The position numbers and the translations under genes were made by a program. A stretch of DNA of 64,000 bases from JALOLG01 sp963776935 (lineage in GTDB: Bacteria > Actinomycetota > Acidimicrobiia > Acidimicrobiales > Ilumatobacteraceae). This document shows positions 19,906-29,740 of the stretch, in pieces. The notes under the pieces were generated by a model that ran no database searches, was not told the DNA's origin, and was given only the letters and a program-made list of their open reading frames with translations. The stretch's first letter is position 1. Each line of letters opens with the position of its first letter. The stretch spans positions 1 through 64,000 of the forward strand of contig CAVZOP010000012.1 of the NCBI GenBank assembly GCA_963776935.1, written 5' to 3'.

Positions 19906-20847
19906 TCACATCAGTCGCGGTGCGACCTCCGTTGCCAGAACATCGAGGTGCTCCAGGTCGGCGAGGTCGAGGATCTGAAGGTAGATCCGGTCGACACCGG
20001 CATCGATCCAACGACGCAACGTCGCCGCCGTCTCGTCGATCGTCCCGGCGGCACCATTGCGGCGAAGCTCGTCCGGCTCGCGCCCGATCGCCGCGGCCCG
20101 TCGCACGACACCGGCCTCGTCGACCGCCGCGCACACCACCACTGCCGTCGACCACACCATCGTCGCCGGATCGCGATCGATCTTCTCGCAGGCGGCGATC
20201 ACGCGGTCGCGTTGCTCCGTGAACGCCTCGACGGGCGCGAACGCGAAGTTGAACTCCGATGCGTACCGCGCGGCCAACGCCGGTGTCCGCTGCGGTCCCT
20301 TGCCCCCCACGATGATCGGCGGACCGCCCTCCTGGACCGGTTTCGGAAGCGCGGGCGAGTCGACGACGACGTAGTGGTCGCCGTCGAAGGAGAACGTCTC
20401 GCCGGCAGGCGTGCTCCACAAACCCGTGATGATCGCCAGTTGCTCCTCGAGCCGGTCGAACCGCGTGCCGACAGCGGGGAACGGGACGCCGTAGGCGGTG
20501 TGCTCGGCGTCGAACCAGCCCGCGCCGAGCCCCAGCTCGACTCGGCCGCCGGACATCTCGTCGACGCCGGCCACCGTGATGGCGAGCGGTCCCGGCAGCC
20601 GGAACGTCGCTGACGTGACGAGCGTGCCGAGGCGGATGCTCGACGTGTCCCTGGCGAGCCCGGCCAGCGTGGTCCACGCGTCGCTCGGTCCGGGGAGGCC
20701 GGTGACGTTGCCCATCTTGAGGTAGTGGTCACTGCGGAAAAAGGCGCCGAAACCGAGCCGTTCCGCGGTCGCCGCGACGCCGAGGATGTCGCCGTACGAC
20801 GCGCCCTGTTGTGGCTCGATGAAGATGCGCAAGTCGGAGAGGTCCAT
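19906..20847 (-). CDS. LLM-class (luciferase-like) F420-dependent oxidoreductase
   Basis: A 313-residue TIM-barrel oxidoreductase of the bacterial luciferase-like superfamily. It has the N-terminal strand DLRIFIEPQQGAS, FGAFFRSDHYL, the RLGTLVTSATFRLPGPLA segment, and GGRVELGLGAGWFDAEHTAYGVPFP, which is characteristic of F420-using members. Substrate unknown. The start at 20847 is preferred because upstream MTHWPYAGP is not conserved in the family. It is divergent from the secreted repeat protein at 20917. Confidence 0.88.
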   Translation of the reverse strand: MDLSDLRIFIEPQQGASYGDILGVAATAERLGFGAFFRSDHYLKMGNVTGLPGPSDAWTTLAGLARDTSSIRLGTLVTSATFRLPGPLAITVAGVDEMSGGRVELGLGAGWFDAEHTAYGVPFPAVGTRFDRLEEQLAIITGLWSTPAGETFSFDGDHYVVVDSPALPKPVQEGGPPIIVGGKGPQRTPALAARYASEFNFAFAPVEAFTEQRDRVIAACEKIDRDPATMVWSTAVVVCAAVDEAGVVRRAAAIGREPDELRRNGAAGTIDETAATLRRWIDAGVDRIYLQILDLADLEHLDVLATEVAPRLM

Positions 20848-20916
20848 CGGGCCAGCGTATGGCCAATGCGTCATCTGCCTGCAACGCCGCGAGCTGGGTC
20901 GTTACGATCGGTCGCC

Positions 20917-23610
20917 ATGCATCGATCCTCCTCTCGATTTGTCGCGGCCGGGGCGGCGGCGCTGATCCTGCTTCCGCTGGCGGTGGTGTTGCCGGCGGTC
21001 GACGTGGCGGTGGCGGCGACCCCGGCGACCGTGTCGTGCACCGCGCCGAGCGGTCCAGCGCCTTCGACGGGGGTCGTCGGTGGGTTCCACGGCGTGAGCC
21101 CGGCGCGATTGGTCGACACCCGCGACGCGGTGCCGGTTCCTGCCGGCTGCTGGTTGCGAGTCCCCGTTCCGGCCTCGGTACCGTCCAACGCCCAGGCACT
21201 CGCCCTCACGGTGACATCGGATCGGGCGTCGGCGCCGGGCTTCCTCACGGTGCACGGATGCGGCTCCGGCTTGCCGGAGCTGTCGAACGTCAACGTCCGT
21301 CCAGAGGGCCCGACCGCCAACCTGACCGTCGTCGCCGTCGACTCGACACGCCACACGTGCATCTTCAGCGATCGTGGCACCGATCTCATCGTCGACCTCG
21401 TCGGATGGTTCGGTCCCGGGGGATCACCGTTCCAGGAGTTCGCACCGCGACGAGCCGTCGACACTCGGAACCCGGCGCTGCGTCCGCCCGGCGTCACCGG
21501 CGCACCATCGGTCGGCCAGTTCGTCGAGATCCCTCGCGACATGCTCGGTGTCCCCGCCGAGGCCGATGCCGTGGTCGTGAACCTGACCGTCACCCAGGCG
21601 ACGGGGTACGGGTACCTGACCGCCTTCCCGTGCGGCGACGACCCGCCCAACACGTCGAACGTCAACTACAACGCGGGGGTCGACCGGGCCAACACCTCGA
21701 TCATGGCGCTCGGCCCACAGGGTTCACTGTGCGTGCGGCTCTCGGAGTCGAGCGCCCACGTCGTCGTCGACGTCAACGGCTGGTTCGGCGGTACGACCGG
21801 AATCCACTACGGGGCACGCACGCAACGCATCGCCGATTCGCGCAACGGGCTCGGCGGTTGGTCCGGCACGTTCGCGCCCGGCGAGACCCGGATCCTCACC
21901 CCGGAGGCCCACTTGCCGGCGGGCAGCCAGGTCGCCGTGCTCGGCGTCGTCTCGACGGTGTCGAGCACTGCCGGATTCATCACCGTGCAGCCGTGCGGAG
22001 GCCAGGCCGAGGTCTCGAACCTCAACTTCGTCGCTGGGGTCGACATCGCCAACCTGGCCGTCGTGCCGCTCGCCGACGACGGCACGATCTGCGTCACCTC
22101 GTCGGCCCGCACCCACATCGTCGTCGATGTCTTCGGCGGCTTCGGATCCGGCGGCCTCGCACGTGAGCTCTCGATCGGTGGGGCGACGATGTTCCCCGAG
22201 TTCTCGCCGGCGCAGCACGACTACATCGCCTACTGCCAGAGCGCGACCGGCAACCAGTTGACGGTCCACGCGCGCGGCATGCCACGCACGCAGGTCACGG
22301 TGGGCTCGACGGTCGGAACGACGGTGGTCGACACCACGGTCCAGATCGACGCCGACGACGCCATCGTCGTGCGCATCACCCCGACCGCTGGTGGTACGAC
22401 CGATGAGTACTGGATCCGCTGCGTTCCCCCGGACTTCCCGACGATCACCGTCACCGGTGATGACACCGCGGCACCGGGCTGGTACCTGCTGGCGAACAAC
22501 GCCGAGGCGACGAACGGGAAGTTCGGGATGATCCTCGACTCGGCGGGTGTTCCCGTTTGGTACAGGCGTGGCACTCCGGGCCGGGAACCACGTGACCTCA
22601 AACGACTGGCAGACGGATCGTTGGCGTGGTTCCAGACGTTCGGGCCGGGCTTCGGGAACGATCCGACGAACGGCTTCGAGAACTTCGAGCTCGACGGCAC
22701 GTTGATCGACCTGATCCAGACCGTCGGCGCGCCGACCAACCACCACGAGATGGTGCAACTGCCCAACGGCAACTTCCTGCTCACCGCCATGCTCGTGCTT
22801 CCTCCCCCCGCCGACGTGCTGCAGTGCCGGCGGCAGGAGGCGCTCGGCGTGTTCCCGGTCGAAAACTCCGAACACGTGCTGAGGGCGATCGTGCAGGAGG
22901 TCACACCCGCAGGAGCACTGGTCCGTGACTGGGACTCGGCGGGCGAGTTCGACACGGTGACGGAGACGACTGTCCCGATCTGCTTCCGGATCGGCACGAC
23001 CGACTACCTCAGCTCGTTCCATCCCAACGCCGTCGACCTCAAGCCGAACGGGCCCGGCACCGCCGACGATCAACTCCTGGTGTCGGCTCGCCATGCGGAT
23101 GCGATCTACGCCATCAACTTCGACGCCGAGACCGTCGCGTGGAAGCTGGGCGGCACGACGACGCCGGAGTCGCTGACGATCGTCGGCGATCCGCTCGGCG
23201 GTCCGAAGCGCCAGCACGACATCCGCCTGCTGCCCAACGGCCACATCTCGATGTACGACAACCGTACGCAGTTCACCAATGCGGCTCCGCCGTTCGCGAC
23301 GACGAGCGGGCCGGCTCGCTACGTCGAGTACGCCATCGACGAGGGCGCCCGCACGGCCACGTTGGTGCGTGAGATCCGCCGTTCCGACGGATCGTTCTCC
23401 GGCGCGACCGGCAGTGGTCGCCTGCAGCCCGACGGCGCGGTCGTCATCAACTGGGGTTCCGTTCCGGGGCCCGTGTTCACCGAGTACGACGCCGACAATC
23501 AACCGATCTTCGAGGTCGACATGCCGGGCATCAACTCGAGCTACCGCACGGTGAAGGAGCCGGTGAGCGCGTTCGACATCGACGAGCTGCGTCTGACGGC
23601 GGGCGGGTGA
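20917..23610 (+). CDS. Secreted arylsulfotransferase-like protein with three N-terminal beta repeats
   Basis: An 897-residue exported protein with a signal peptide (about 1-34, ending AVAA). Three repeats of about 110 residues follow (about 60-168, 178-291, 304-411), each with an RLVDTR-like opening, a central SNVN/ANLTVV-type strand pair, a Cys pair, and a VVDVNGWFG-like ending; such repeats are common on actinobacterial surface proteins. The C-terminal half (about 500-890) resembles arylsulfotransferase beta-propellers (ASST family): NHHEMVQLPNGNFLL, SSFHPNAVDL, and KRQHDIRLLPNGHISMYDN provide candidate catalytic histidines. The natural acceptor is unknown. Its stop overlaps the pyrE GTG start. 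Confidence 0.8.
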   Translation: MHRSSSRFVAAGAAALILLPLAVVLPAVDVAVAATPATVSCTAPSGPAPSTGVVGGFHGVSPARLVDTRDAVPVPAGCWLRVPVPASVPSNAQALALTVTSDRASAPGFLTVHGCGSGLPELSNVNVRPEGPTANLTVVAVDSTRHTCIFSDRGTDLIVDLVGWFGPGGSPFQEFAPRRAVDTRNPALRPPGVTGAPSVGQFVEIPRDMLGVPAEADAVVVNLTVTQATGYGYLTAFPCGDDPPNTSNVNYNAGVDRANTSIMALGPQGSLCVRLSESSAHVVVDVNGWFGGTTGIHYGARTQRIADSRNGLGGWSGTFAPGETRILTPEAHLPAGSQVAVLGVVSTVSSTAGFITVQPCGGQAEVSNLNFVAGVDIANLAVVPLADDGTICVTSSARTHIVVDVFGGFGSGGLARELSIGGATMFPEFSPAQHDYIAYCQSATGNQLTVHARGMPRTQVTVGSTVGTTVVDTTVQIDADDAIVVRITPTAGGTTDEYWIRCVPPDFPTITVTGDDTAAPGWYLLANNAEATNGKFGMILDSAGVPVWYRRGTPGREPRDLKRLADGSLAWFQTFGPGFGNDPTNGFENFELDGTLIDLIQTVGAPTNHHEMVQLPNGNFLLTAMLVLPPPADVLQCRRQEALGVFPVENSEHVLRAIVQEVTPAGALVRDWDSAGEFDTVTETTVPICFRIGTTDYLSSFHPNAVDLKPNGPGTADDQLLVSARHADAIYAINFDAETVAWKLGGTTTPESLTIVGDPLGGPKRQHDIRLLPNGHISMYDNRTQFTNAAPPFATTSGPARYVEYAIDEGARTATLVREIRRSDGSFSGATGSGRLQPDGAVVINWGSVPGPVFTEYDADNQPIFEVDMPGINSSYRTVKEPVSAFDIDELRLTAGG

Positions 23611-24192
23611 ACGCCGGGTCGATCGGCGCCCTCCCGGAGTTGCCGGTCGCACTCGACGCGCTGCGCGCCCACGTGCTCGCGCATTGCGTCAAGCGCGGCG
23701 ACTTCACGTTGAAGTCGGGCGCCAAGAGCTCGTGGTTCCTCGACACCAAGCAGACTGCCTGCCGGCCGGACGGCATCGTGCTGGTCGCCGACGCGCTCCT
23801 CGAGATCATTCCGGCCGACGCGACAGCGATCGGGGGGTTGACGATGGGCGCCGACCCGATGGCGTTCGGCGTCGCCGCGATCCGCGGCAACCCGCGGCCG
23901 GTCGTTGCGCAGCTTCAGCGTCCGCAAGGAGGCCAAGGACCACGGCGTGACGGGCCGCATCGCGGGCGCCCTCGAACCCGGCGACCATGTCGTCGTGACC
24001 GAGGACACGACGACCCGGGGCACCTCGCTGATGGAGGCGGTCGAAGTGGTGCGGGCCTTCGGCGCCGAGGTGGTTCTCGTCACGGTGATCGTCGACCGGG
24101 GCGGGACGTGCGCGGCGATGTGCGCCGAAGCGGGCGTGTCCTATCGTCCCCTGCTCACCGCCCCCGACCTCGGCTTCGACTACGGCACCTGA
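23607..24192 (+). CDS. pyrE: Orotate phosphoribosyltransferase (frameshifted)
   Basis: Transfers ribose-5-phosphate from PRPP to orotate in UMP synthesis. The N-terminal frame gives GDFTLKSGAKSSWFLDTKQ and GGLTMGADPMAFGVA; the second frame gives FSVRKEAKDHG, the PRPP-binding loop VVVTEDTTTRGTS and the end DLGFDYGT. The break is at about 23904-23906: removing one T from GTCGTTGCGC yields VVRSFSVRKE, exactly as in the family. As the only pyrE seen and normally needed for pyrimidine synthesis, it is more likely a sequencing indel than decay. Its GTG overlaps the stop of the preceding gene. Confidence 0.88.
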
Positions 24193-24575
24193 GTCTCTCG
24201 CTCCGGCCCTGCCGCGCCGGCGTCCGCCGGCGTGGTGCGGGGAGAGGGAGCAAATCCTCCCGCCGTCCCGGGCCCCGGCGTGGACCCGGCGGTGGTCGAC
24301 GACCCGTCGGCCAGGCGCTGGACCTCGGCCCGCAGGTCGTCGATCGACCCCCGCAGCTCGACCCGGTCGGTGCGCAGGCTGTGGGCGACGATCAACGCCG
24401 CCCCGAGCACGACGAGGCCCAGCCCGGCGATGCCACCGGAGATCACGTACGGGATCTGCGCCGGCTCGCGGTCGTGCGACGCCGCTCCGTTCCATCCCAG
24501 GAAGATGAGGAAGAAGCCGGCGACGCAGTAGGCGATGCCGAGCAGGCCGCCGAGCTTGGGCCATCCGTTGTTCAT
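24180..24575 (-). CDS. Small membrane protein of unknown function
   Basis: A 131-residue protein with two membrane segments (about 8-30 and 43-65), a short coiled stretch (RVELRGSIDDLRAEVQRLAD) and a disordered Gly/Pro/Thr-rich tail. No family is recognised. Its 3' end overlaps pyrE by 13 bp on the opposite strand, so the two are convergent. It has no operon partner. Confidence 0.65.
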   Translation of the reverse strand: MNNGWPKLGGLLGIAYCVAGFFLIFLGWNGAASHDREPAQIPYVISGGIAGLGLVVLGAALIVAHSLRTDRVELRGSIDDLRAEVQRLADGSSTTAGSTPGPGTAGGFAPSPRTTPADAGAAGPERETQVP

Positions 24576-24677
24576 GGTGTCCTCCGGTGCAGGTGGGTCA
24601 GAAGTGGGGTGGAGCGACGTTGATCGCCGTCCAAGAAGTCAAAGTGCGTCGGTTCATTTGGCGGTGTGTGAGCGGGA

Positions 24678-25391
24678 TCATTCGCCGTCGCCGCCGAGGT
24701 AGGTCTCGCGGAGGTTGGCGTTGCGGATCTCGGCGCCGACGCCGGAGAAGATCAGCGTCCCCTTCTCCATGATCAGTGCGCGGTCGGCGTACGGGAGCAC
24801 GCCGACGTTCTGCTCGACGATGATCACTGTCACGCCGTCGTCGTTGATCCGCTTGACGACCTGGAACACGGTCTTGGCGAGCGCCGGGCTGAGGCCGAGC
24901 GACGCCTCGTCGATCAGCAGCAGACGGGGTTTCGACATCAGTGCCCGGCCGATCGCGAGCATCTGCTGCTCGCCGCCGGACAGCGTGCCGGCGGCCTGGT
25001 CGACGCGTTCGAGGAGCCGCGGGAAGTACTCGAACACGAGCTGGCGCCGTTGCTCGACCTCTCCGTGGTTGCGCCGCCGCGACCAGGCGCCGAGGCGGAG
25101 GTTGTTCGCGACGCTGAGCGCAGGGAACACCCGCCGACCCTCGGGCACGAGGGCGATACCTTCGCCGACGAGCTGGGTCGGGGACCGGCCGGCGACGTCG
25201 GTGCCATCGAAGCGGATCGCCCCCGAGTCCGGCTTCAGCAGGCCGGCGATGGTGGCGACGGTGGTGGTCTTGCCGGCCCCGTTGAGCCCGAAGAGCACCG
25301 CTGTCTCCCCCTCTTCGACCTCGAAGCTGATGCCCATCAGCACCGGGAACCCGTAGCCAACACGCAGTCCGTCGACTTCCAGCAGCGCCAT
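24678..25391 (-). CDS. livF: LIV-type ABC transporter ATP-binding protein (second system, LivF-like)
   Basis: A 237-residue ATPase with Walker A GLNGAGKT (35-42), signature LSGGEQQ and Walker B LLLIDEAS. The usual Asp-Glu-Pro is Asp-Glu-Ala here, as in many LivF proteins. Last gene of the second operon; its ATG overlaps the livG stop by one base (TGATG). Confidence 0.92.
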   Translation of the reverse strand: MALLEVDGLRVGYGFPVLMGISFEVEEGETAVLFGLNGAGKTTTVATIAGLLKPDSGAIRFDGTDVAGRSPTQLVGEGIALVPEGRRVFPALSVANNLRLGAWSRRRNHGEVEQRRQLVFEYFPRLLERVDQAAGTLSGGEQQMLAIGRALMSKPRLLLIDEASLGLSPALAKTVFQVVKRINDDGVTVIIVEQNVGVLPYADRALIMEKGTLIFSGVGAEIRNANLRETYLGGDGE

Positions 25392-26209
25392 CAGTCGGTC
25401 TCCACGAGGGAGTCGAGCTGATGCTCGAGCTCGACCGCGATCGGGTCGGGATCGTCGCCCAGGTAGGCGGCGATGACCTGCGGGTGGTTGCGCACGTCGT
25501 GGGGCAGCCCGTGCGTCAAGAGCTGGCCGAAGTCGAGGCAGTAGACGTAGTCGCAGACCCGCATCACGAGCGGAACGTGGTGCTCGATCATGACGATCGA
25601 CAGCCCGAACCGCCGGCGCAGTTCGAGCAGGTTGTCACCGAGCTGGTGGGCCTCTTCCGGGCCCATGCCCGACGACGGTTCGTCGAGCAGCAGCACATCT
25701 GGATCGGTGGCGAGGGCGGTGGCGATCTCGATCCGCTTGAGCGTGCCGTACGGCAGCCCGGCGACCTGCTGGTCGAGGAAGTCGGAGAGCCCGAGCGCTT
25801 CGGCGAGCAGGTCGGCTCTTGCGCTCAATCGGCGTTCGCTGCCCACCGACGCGCGGCTGCCGAGCATGCCCGACACCGTGCCGTACCCGGCTTGGAGGTA
25901 CTGGGCGGTGATGAGGTTCTCGCGCACGGTCGCGCCCTTCACCAGACCCACGTTCTGGAACGTGCGCCCGAGACCGAGCGCCGCCCGCTGGTGCACTGGG
26001 AGGTAGGTGATCTCCTCGCTCCGATAGATGATGCGGCCGCGGTCCGGCGTGTAGAAGCCGGTGATCATGTTGAACAGCGTCGTCTTGCCGGCGCCGTTGG
26101 GACCGATCACACCGACGATCTCGTACTCGTCGACGGCGACGCTCACGTCCAAATTGGCCTGGACGCCGCCGAAGCGGATGGATAGTTCGTGTGCCTCAAG
26201 CACGGACAT
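25391..26209 (-). CDS. livG: LIV-type ABC transporter ATP-binding protein (second system, LivG-like)
   Basis: A 272-residue ATPase with Walker A GPNGAGKT (36-43), degenerate signature LPYGTLKR, Walker B LLLLDEP and the switch His in MIEHHVPLV. A C-terminal acidic extension of about 20 residues is unusual. It overlaps livM by 14 bp, indicating translational coupling. Confidence 0.92.
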   Translation of the reverse strand: MSVLEAHELSIRFGGVQANLDVSVAVDEYEIVGVIGPNGAGKTTLFNMITGFYTPDRGRIIYRSEEITYLPVHQRAALGLGRTFQNVGLVKGATVRENLITAQYLQAGYGTVSGMLGSRASVGSERRLSARADLLAEALGLSDFLDQQVAGLPYGTLKRIEIATALATDPDVLLLDEPSSGMGPEEAHQLGDNLLELRRRFGLSIVMIEHHVPLVMRVCDYVYCLDFGQLLTHGLPHDVRNHPQVIAAYLGDDPDPIAVELEHQLDSLVETD

Positions 26210-27317
26210 CGGTGATCTGCACCTCCTTCAGCCCTCGGTCGTGGGGGTCGAAGCGGTGCCCGGTCATCCACCGCTGGATCGGTCGGATCTGCTGTCCGAT
26301 CCCGCCCGGGAACTGGATCACGTTGATCAACAGGAGCAGTGGCCCGATGATCAGCGTGGCGTACGCCGGGGTCAGGTCGACCGGACCGGGGACCTTGGCG
26401 AGCAGGTCCTCGAACCCGGGGATCTTCTCGATCAGGTACGGCAGCAGGGCGAAGAACGCCCCACCGATCACGAGTCCGGCACGCGACCGGAGCCCGCCGA
26501 CGACGGTCATCGTGACGAAGAACAGCGAGAGGCCGAAGTTCCAGGCGCTGGCCGACACGGACTCGTCGCCGTGGGCGATGAGCGCCCCGGCGAGGCCGGC
26601 GATGGCGCCCGACACGACGAACGCGAACAGCGTCGCCAGTCGCACGTTGATGCCGAACGTCGACGCGACGCGGGGGTTCTCCCGTAGCGCCAGCAACGCC
26701 CGCCCGCCTTTGCTGCGCATCATCCGCCAGTCGACGTAGAGCACGACGGCGAGGAAGCCGAGGCAGAGGTAGTAGTACCGCCATTCGGTGTCGAACCAGT
26801 CCGGTTTCGGCGCGCTCTGGCCGGCACCGCCGCCGGTGAACTCCTGGATCTCGAAGATGTTCTGTTCGGCAACGAGGCCGTACGACAGTGTGATCAGGGC
26901 GAAGTAGAGGCCACGGATGCGCAGCGACACGCCGCCGAGCACGAGCGCCTGGGCGCCGCCGATCGCGGTGGCGGCGAGGACGCCGACCCAGAACGACTGC
27001 CCCTGGGCGGTGACGAGATAGGCCGAGGTGAACGCACCGATCCCGACGAACGCAGCATGGCCGAGGGAGATCTGCCCGACGTAGCCGAGGAGGACGTTCA
27101 GCGAGAGGGCGACGATCGCGTAGCAAGCAGCGATGGCGTACAGGCGAAGATCGGTGCCCGGCCGGCTCAACGGCAAGATGAGCACGAGGTAGGCGACCGC
27201 CGCCCACAGGACGCCGCGGGCCAGCCATCCCGCGGCCGATGGCCGAAACCGTGCCGAGGTGGCCGCTGTGGCGACGGCGGGCTCGGCCGCGCTGCCGATC
27301 GGCGTGACGACTCCCAT
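26196..27317 (-). CDS. livM: LIV-type ABC transporter permease LivM (second system)
   Basis: A 373-residue inner-membrane permease with the hallmark ALSLNVLLGYVGQISLGHAAFVGIGAF and RIRGLYFALITLSYG; the coupling loop is LLALRENPRVASTFGINV. Unlike the copy at 4237-5497, it is intact. The start at 27317 overlaps the livH stop (TGATG). The periplasmic insert between membrane segments 5 and 6 (FEIQEFTGGGAGQS) differs from the first system, suggesting a different substrate. Confidence 0.92.
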   Translation of the reverse strand: MGVVTPIGSAAEPAVATAATSARFRPSAAGWLARGVLWAAVAYLVLILPLSRPGTDLRLYAIAACYAIVALSLNVLLGYVGQISLGHAAFVGIGAFTSAYLVTAQGQSFWVGVLAATAIGGAQALVLGGVSLRIRGLYFALITLSYGLVAEQNIFEIQEFTGGGAGQSAPKPDWFDTEWRYYYLCLGFLAVVLYVDWRMMRSKGGRALLALRENPRVASTFGINVRLATLFAFVVSGAIAGLAGALIAHGDESVSASAWNFGLSLFFVTMTVVGGLRSRAGLVIGGAFFALLPYLIEKIPGFEDLLAKVPGPVDLTPAYATLIIGPLLLLINVIQFPGGIGQQIRPIQRWMTGHRFDPHDRGLKEVQITDVRA

Positions 27318-28294
27318 CAGGCGGACTTCCCGAGCAGGCCCTGCGGGCGGATGACGAGCACACCCAGCAGGACGAGAAACACGATCAGGGTTGACGGCGT
27401 GCCTGGTATCTCGAGGGCGCCGCCGTCCTGGAAGATGTCGGCGCTTGTGGCGACCGACTGGATGATGCCCACGAGGACGCCGCCGAGGAACGCCCCGGGC
27501 AGGCTGGTCATGCCGCCGAGCACCGCCGCCGTGAACGCCGGGATGAGGTAGGCCGACGTCATGATCCCGGGGGTGAACGACAGGTTTTCGGGGACGGCGA
27601 TCACCGCCGCCAGACCCCCGAGGAGCGCGGCGAGCACCCATGTGAACGTCGATAGGCGACGCACGCTGATGCCGACCAACTCGGTCGCCGTCGGTTCCTG
27701 GCTGGCGCCGATGATGGCCAGGCCCAGGTTGGTGCGGGTGAAGAAGAGACCGAGCAACACGGCGAGCACCGCCAGCGTCCCGATCAACAACAACCGCTGA
27801 TCGGAGATGTCCACGTCGAAGATGGTGACGCGATCGGTTCTCGGGAGCGCCTTGGCGATCGGCCGGCCCTGGTTGTCGAAGAGCCACTGCTGGATCGCGA
27901 TCGCGAGCAGCGCGACGCCAGCGGTGGCGACGAGGAGGGTCACGCGCGGGGCCTCGAACAGCGGCCGGATGATGACCCGTTCCGTCAGGAAGCCGAGCAG
28001 CATCGCCGCCAGCAGACCACCGATCACGGCGAAGCCGTACGGGATGTCGTTGGAGTGCAGCAGGTACAGGGTGCACAAGGCGACGGTGCCGAACTCACCT
28101 TGGGCGAAGTTGAAGACACCGCTCGACTTGTAGATCAGGACGAGCCCCATGGCGACCATTCCGTACGCCGAGCCGGTGACCGTGCCGATGACGATCGCCT
28201 GCTTCTCCCCGGCGATGACCAGCACCACGATCAGGACCGCGGCGAGCGCGAGACCGATCAGCAGCCCGGCGCGTTTCTCCAGCCGCTCGCGCAC
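27317..28294 (-). CDS. livH: LIV-type ABC transporter permease LivH (second system)
   Basis: A 325-residue permease with GSAYGMVAMGLVLIYKSSGVFNFAQGEFG near the N-terminus and the coupling loop AIIGASQEPTATELVGISV. The GTG start at 28294 lies 3 bp after the stop of the binding-protein gene, so translation is likely coupled. Confidence 0.92.
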   Translation of the reverse strand: MRERLEKRAGLLIGLALAAVLIVVLVIAGEKQAIVIGTVTGSAYGMVAMGLVLIYKSSGVFNFAQGEFGTVALCTLYLLHSNDIPYGFAVIGGLLAAMLLGFLTERVIIRPLFEAPRVTLLVATAGVALLAIAIQQWLFDNQGRPIAKALPRTDRVTIFDVDISDQRLLLIGTLAVLAVLLGLFFTRTNLGLAIIGASQEPTATELVGISVRRLSTFTWVLAALLGGLAAVIAVPENLSFTPGIMTSAYLIPAFTAAVLGGMTSLPGAFLGGVLVGIIQSVATSADIFQDGGALEIPGTPSTLIVFLVLLGVLVIRPQGLLGKSA

Positions 28295-28297
28295 CGC

Positions 28298-29740
28298 TCA
28301 GCCCACGGAGACGAACTGCTCGGCCGTCGTGAACTGCTTCGGCTCCAACGTGCAATCGGCGTCGAGCAGGTGGGCACCGGTGCCGCCGAAGTGGTCGTCG
28401 ACCGTGAACTCCACGGGCGCGTAGATGGCGTTGTCGAACGACGGTGTGGTCACGAGCGTGTTCATGAACGCCGCCCGGCCGAGCTCGGGACCGGTGGCCG
28501 CGAGCATCAGCCCCAGCGCCTTGTTCAACGACCACAGCTGGAGGCCGATGTCGTCGGCGGCCGCCCCGCCGCCGAACTGCGCGTACGCCGGGTTGAAGTC
28601 CGGGTCGAGCTGGTCGATGACGTCGAGGCCGGGCGTCGGCGAGAAGAAGACGCCGGTTTCGACCGCCGGGCAACCGAACGTGGTGACCGCGTTCAGTCCG
28701 CTCGTGACGCCGGGTCCGAGCCACATCGGAGTGAAGCCCTGGTTGAGGCCCTGGTTGGCGAGGCCGATGAACACGACCGGCGAGCTGAGCAGGATCACCG
28801 CTTCGACGCCGCTGTTCTTCAGCTCCTGCACCACCGACAGCTGTTCCGGCTCGGCCGCCGACTTGTTGATGCGGGTCTCGTAGGCGATCGTGATCCCGGC
28901 CCCGTCAGCCGCCGCCTTGATCGCCTCGAGGGCGTCGTCGAACGATGGGGTATCGGAGACGACGAGGCCGATCTCGGCGACGCTCTGGGCCTGGAGATGA
29001 CTGATCATGAGCGGCGCCTGTTCGGCATAGGTGAGCGTCGTCGCGAAGTACGTGTCGAGATCGCTGAGCACGTTCTCGTTGACGCCCGCCGACACGTACG
29101 GGATGCCGTTCTCGCTGGCGTACTGCGCGCACGCCGTGATCTGGTCGGCGCCACCACCGCCGACGAGCAGGAAGGCGCCCTCGTCCTCGACCATCTCGCG
29201 ACACACCTGTACGGCGTTCTGGGGGTTGAACTCGTCGTCACGGAAGACGACCCGCACGGTGCGGCCGAACAAGGTGTCGGGGGCGTTCTCGGCGAGGAAC
29301 TTCCAGTAGATGTCCTTGCCGACGTCGAAGCTGGTCTGCGGGATCGGTGATGCACCCGTCACGGGGGCGTGGATGCCGATCACGATCTCGTTGTCGGCGA
29401 CGCCTGCGGTGTCGTCGTCTCCCGGCTCGTAGGGGCCCTCTTCCGCCGGCGGAGCGGTCGCTTCCGGTGCAGCGGTCGGTTCGGTCGAGGGCTCGGACGA
29501 CTGCGTGGTGTCGGCCGGCGGGGTGGTATCGCCGGCTTCGGTACTGGGTGGTTGGGTCTCGGCGGACGCCTCGGTGTCGACCGGCGCCGCATCCGTGGCT
29601 TCGGTCGCGTCGCTCGCGTCCTCCGTGTCCGACCCGGCGACACCCGACTTCTGCCCGCATGCGGCGACGACCGCCAGCGACAACAGCAGGGGGATGAGGC
29701 GACGTCCGGCGTTCGTCGGGCGTGGTCGTGAGTGCGTCAT
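28298..29740 (-). CDS. LIV-type ABC transporter substrate-binding lipoprotein (second system)
   Basis: A 480-residue Peripla_BP_6 protein. The signal MTHSRPRP...LLSLAVVAACG carries a lipobox Cys at about residue 28; a long Asp/Glu/Thr/Pro-rich linker of about 80 residues lifts the binding domain (from NEIVIGIHAPVTG) off the membrane. Start at 29740 has GGAAGGA upstream and overlaps the stop of the small gene before it (ATGA). Only about half the size-normalised sequence resembles the first system's binding protein, so the two importers probably take different ligands. Confidence 0.9.
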   Translation of the reverse strand: MTHSRPRPTNAGRRLIPLLLSLAVVAACGQKSGVAGSDTEDASDATEATDAAPVDTEASAETQPPSTEAGDTTPPADTTQSSEPSTEPTAAPEATAPPAEEGPYEPGDDDTAGVADNEIVIGIHAPVTGASPIPQTSFDVGKDIYWKFLAENAPDTLFGRTVRVVFRDDEFNPQNAVQVCREMVEDEGAFLLVGGGGADQITACAQYASENGIPYVSAGVNENVLSDLDTYFATTLTYAEQAPLMISHLQAQSVAEIGLVVSDTPSFDDALEAIKAAADGAGITIAYETRINKSAAEPEQLSVVQELKNSGVEAVILLSSPVVFIGLANQGLNQGFTPMWLGPGVTSGLNAVTTFGCPAVETGVFFSPTPGLDVIDQLDPDFNPAYAQFGGGAAADDIGLQLWSLNKALGLMLAATGPELGRAAFMNTLVTTPSFDNAIYAPVEFTVDDHFGGTGAHLLDADCTLEPKQFTTAEQFVSVG

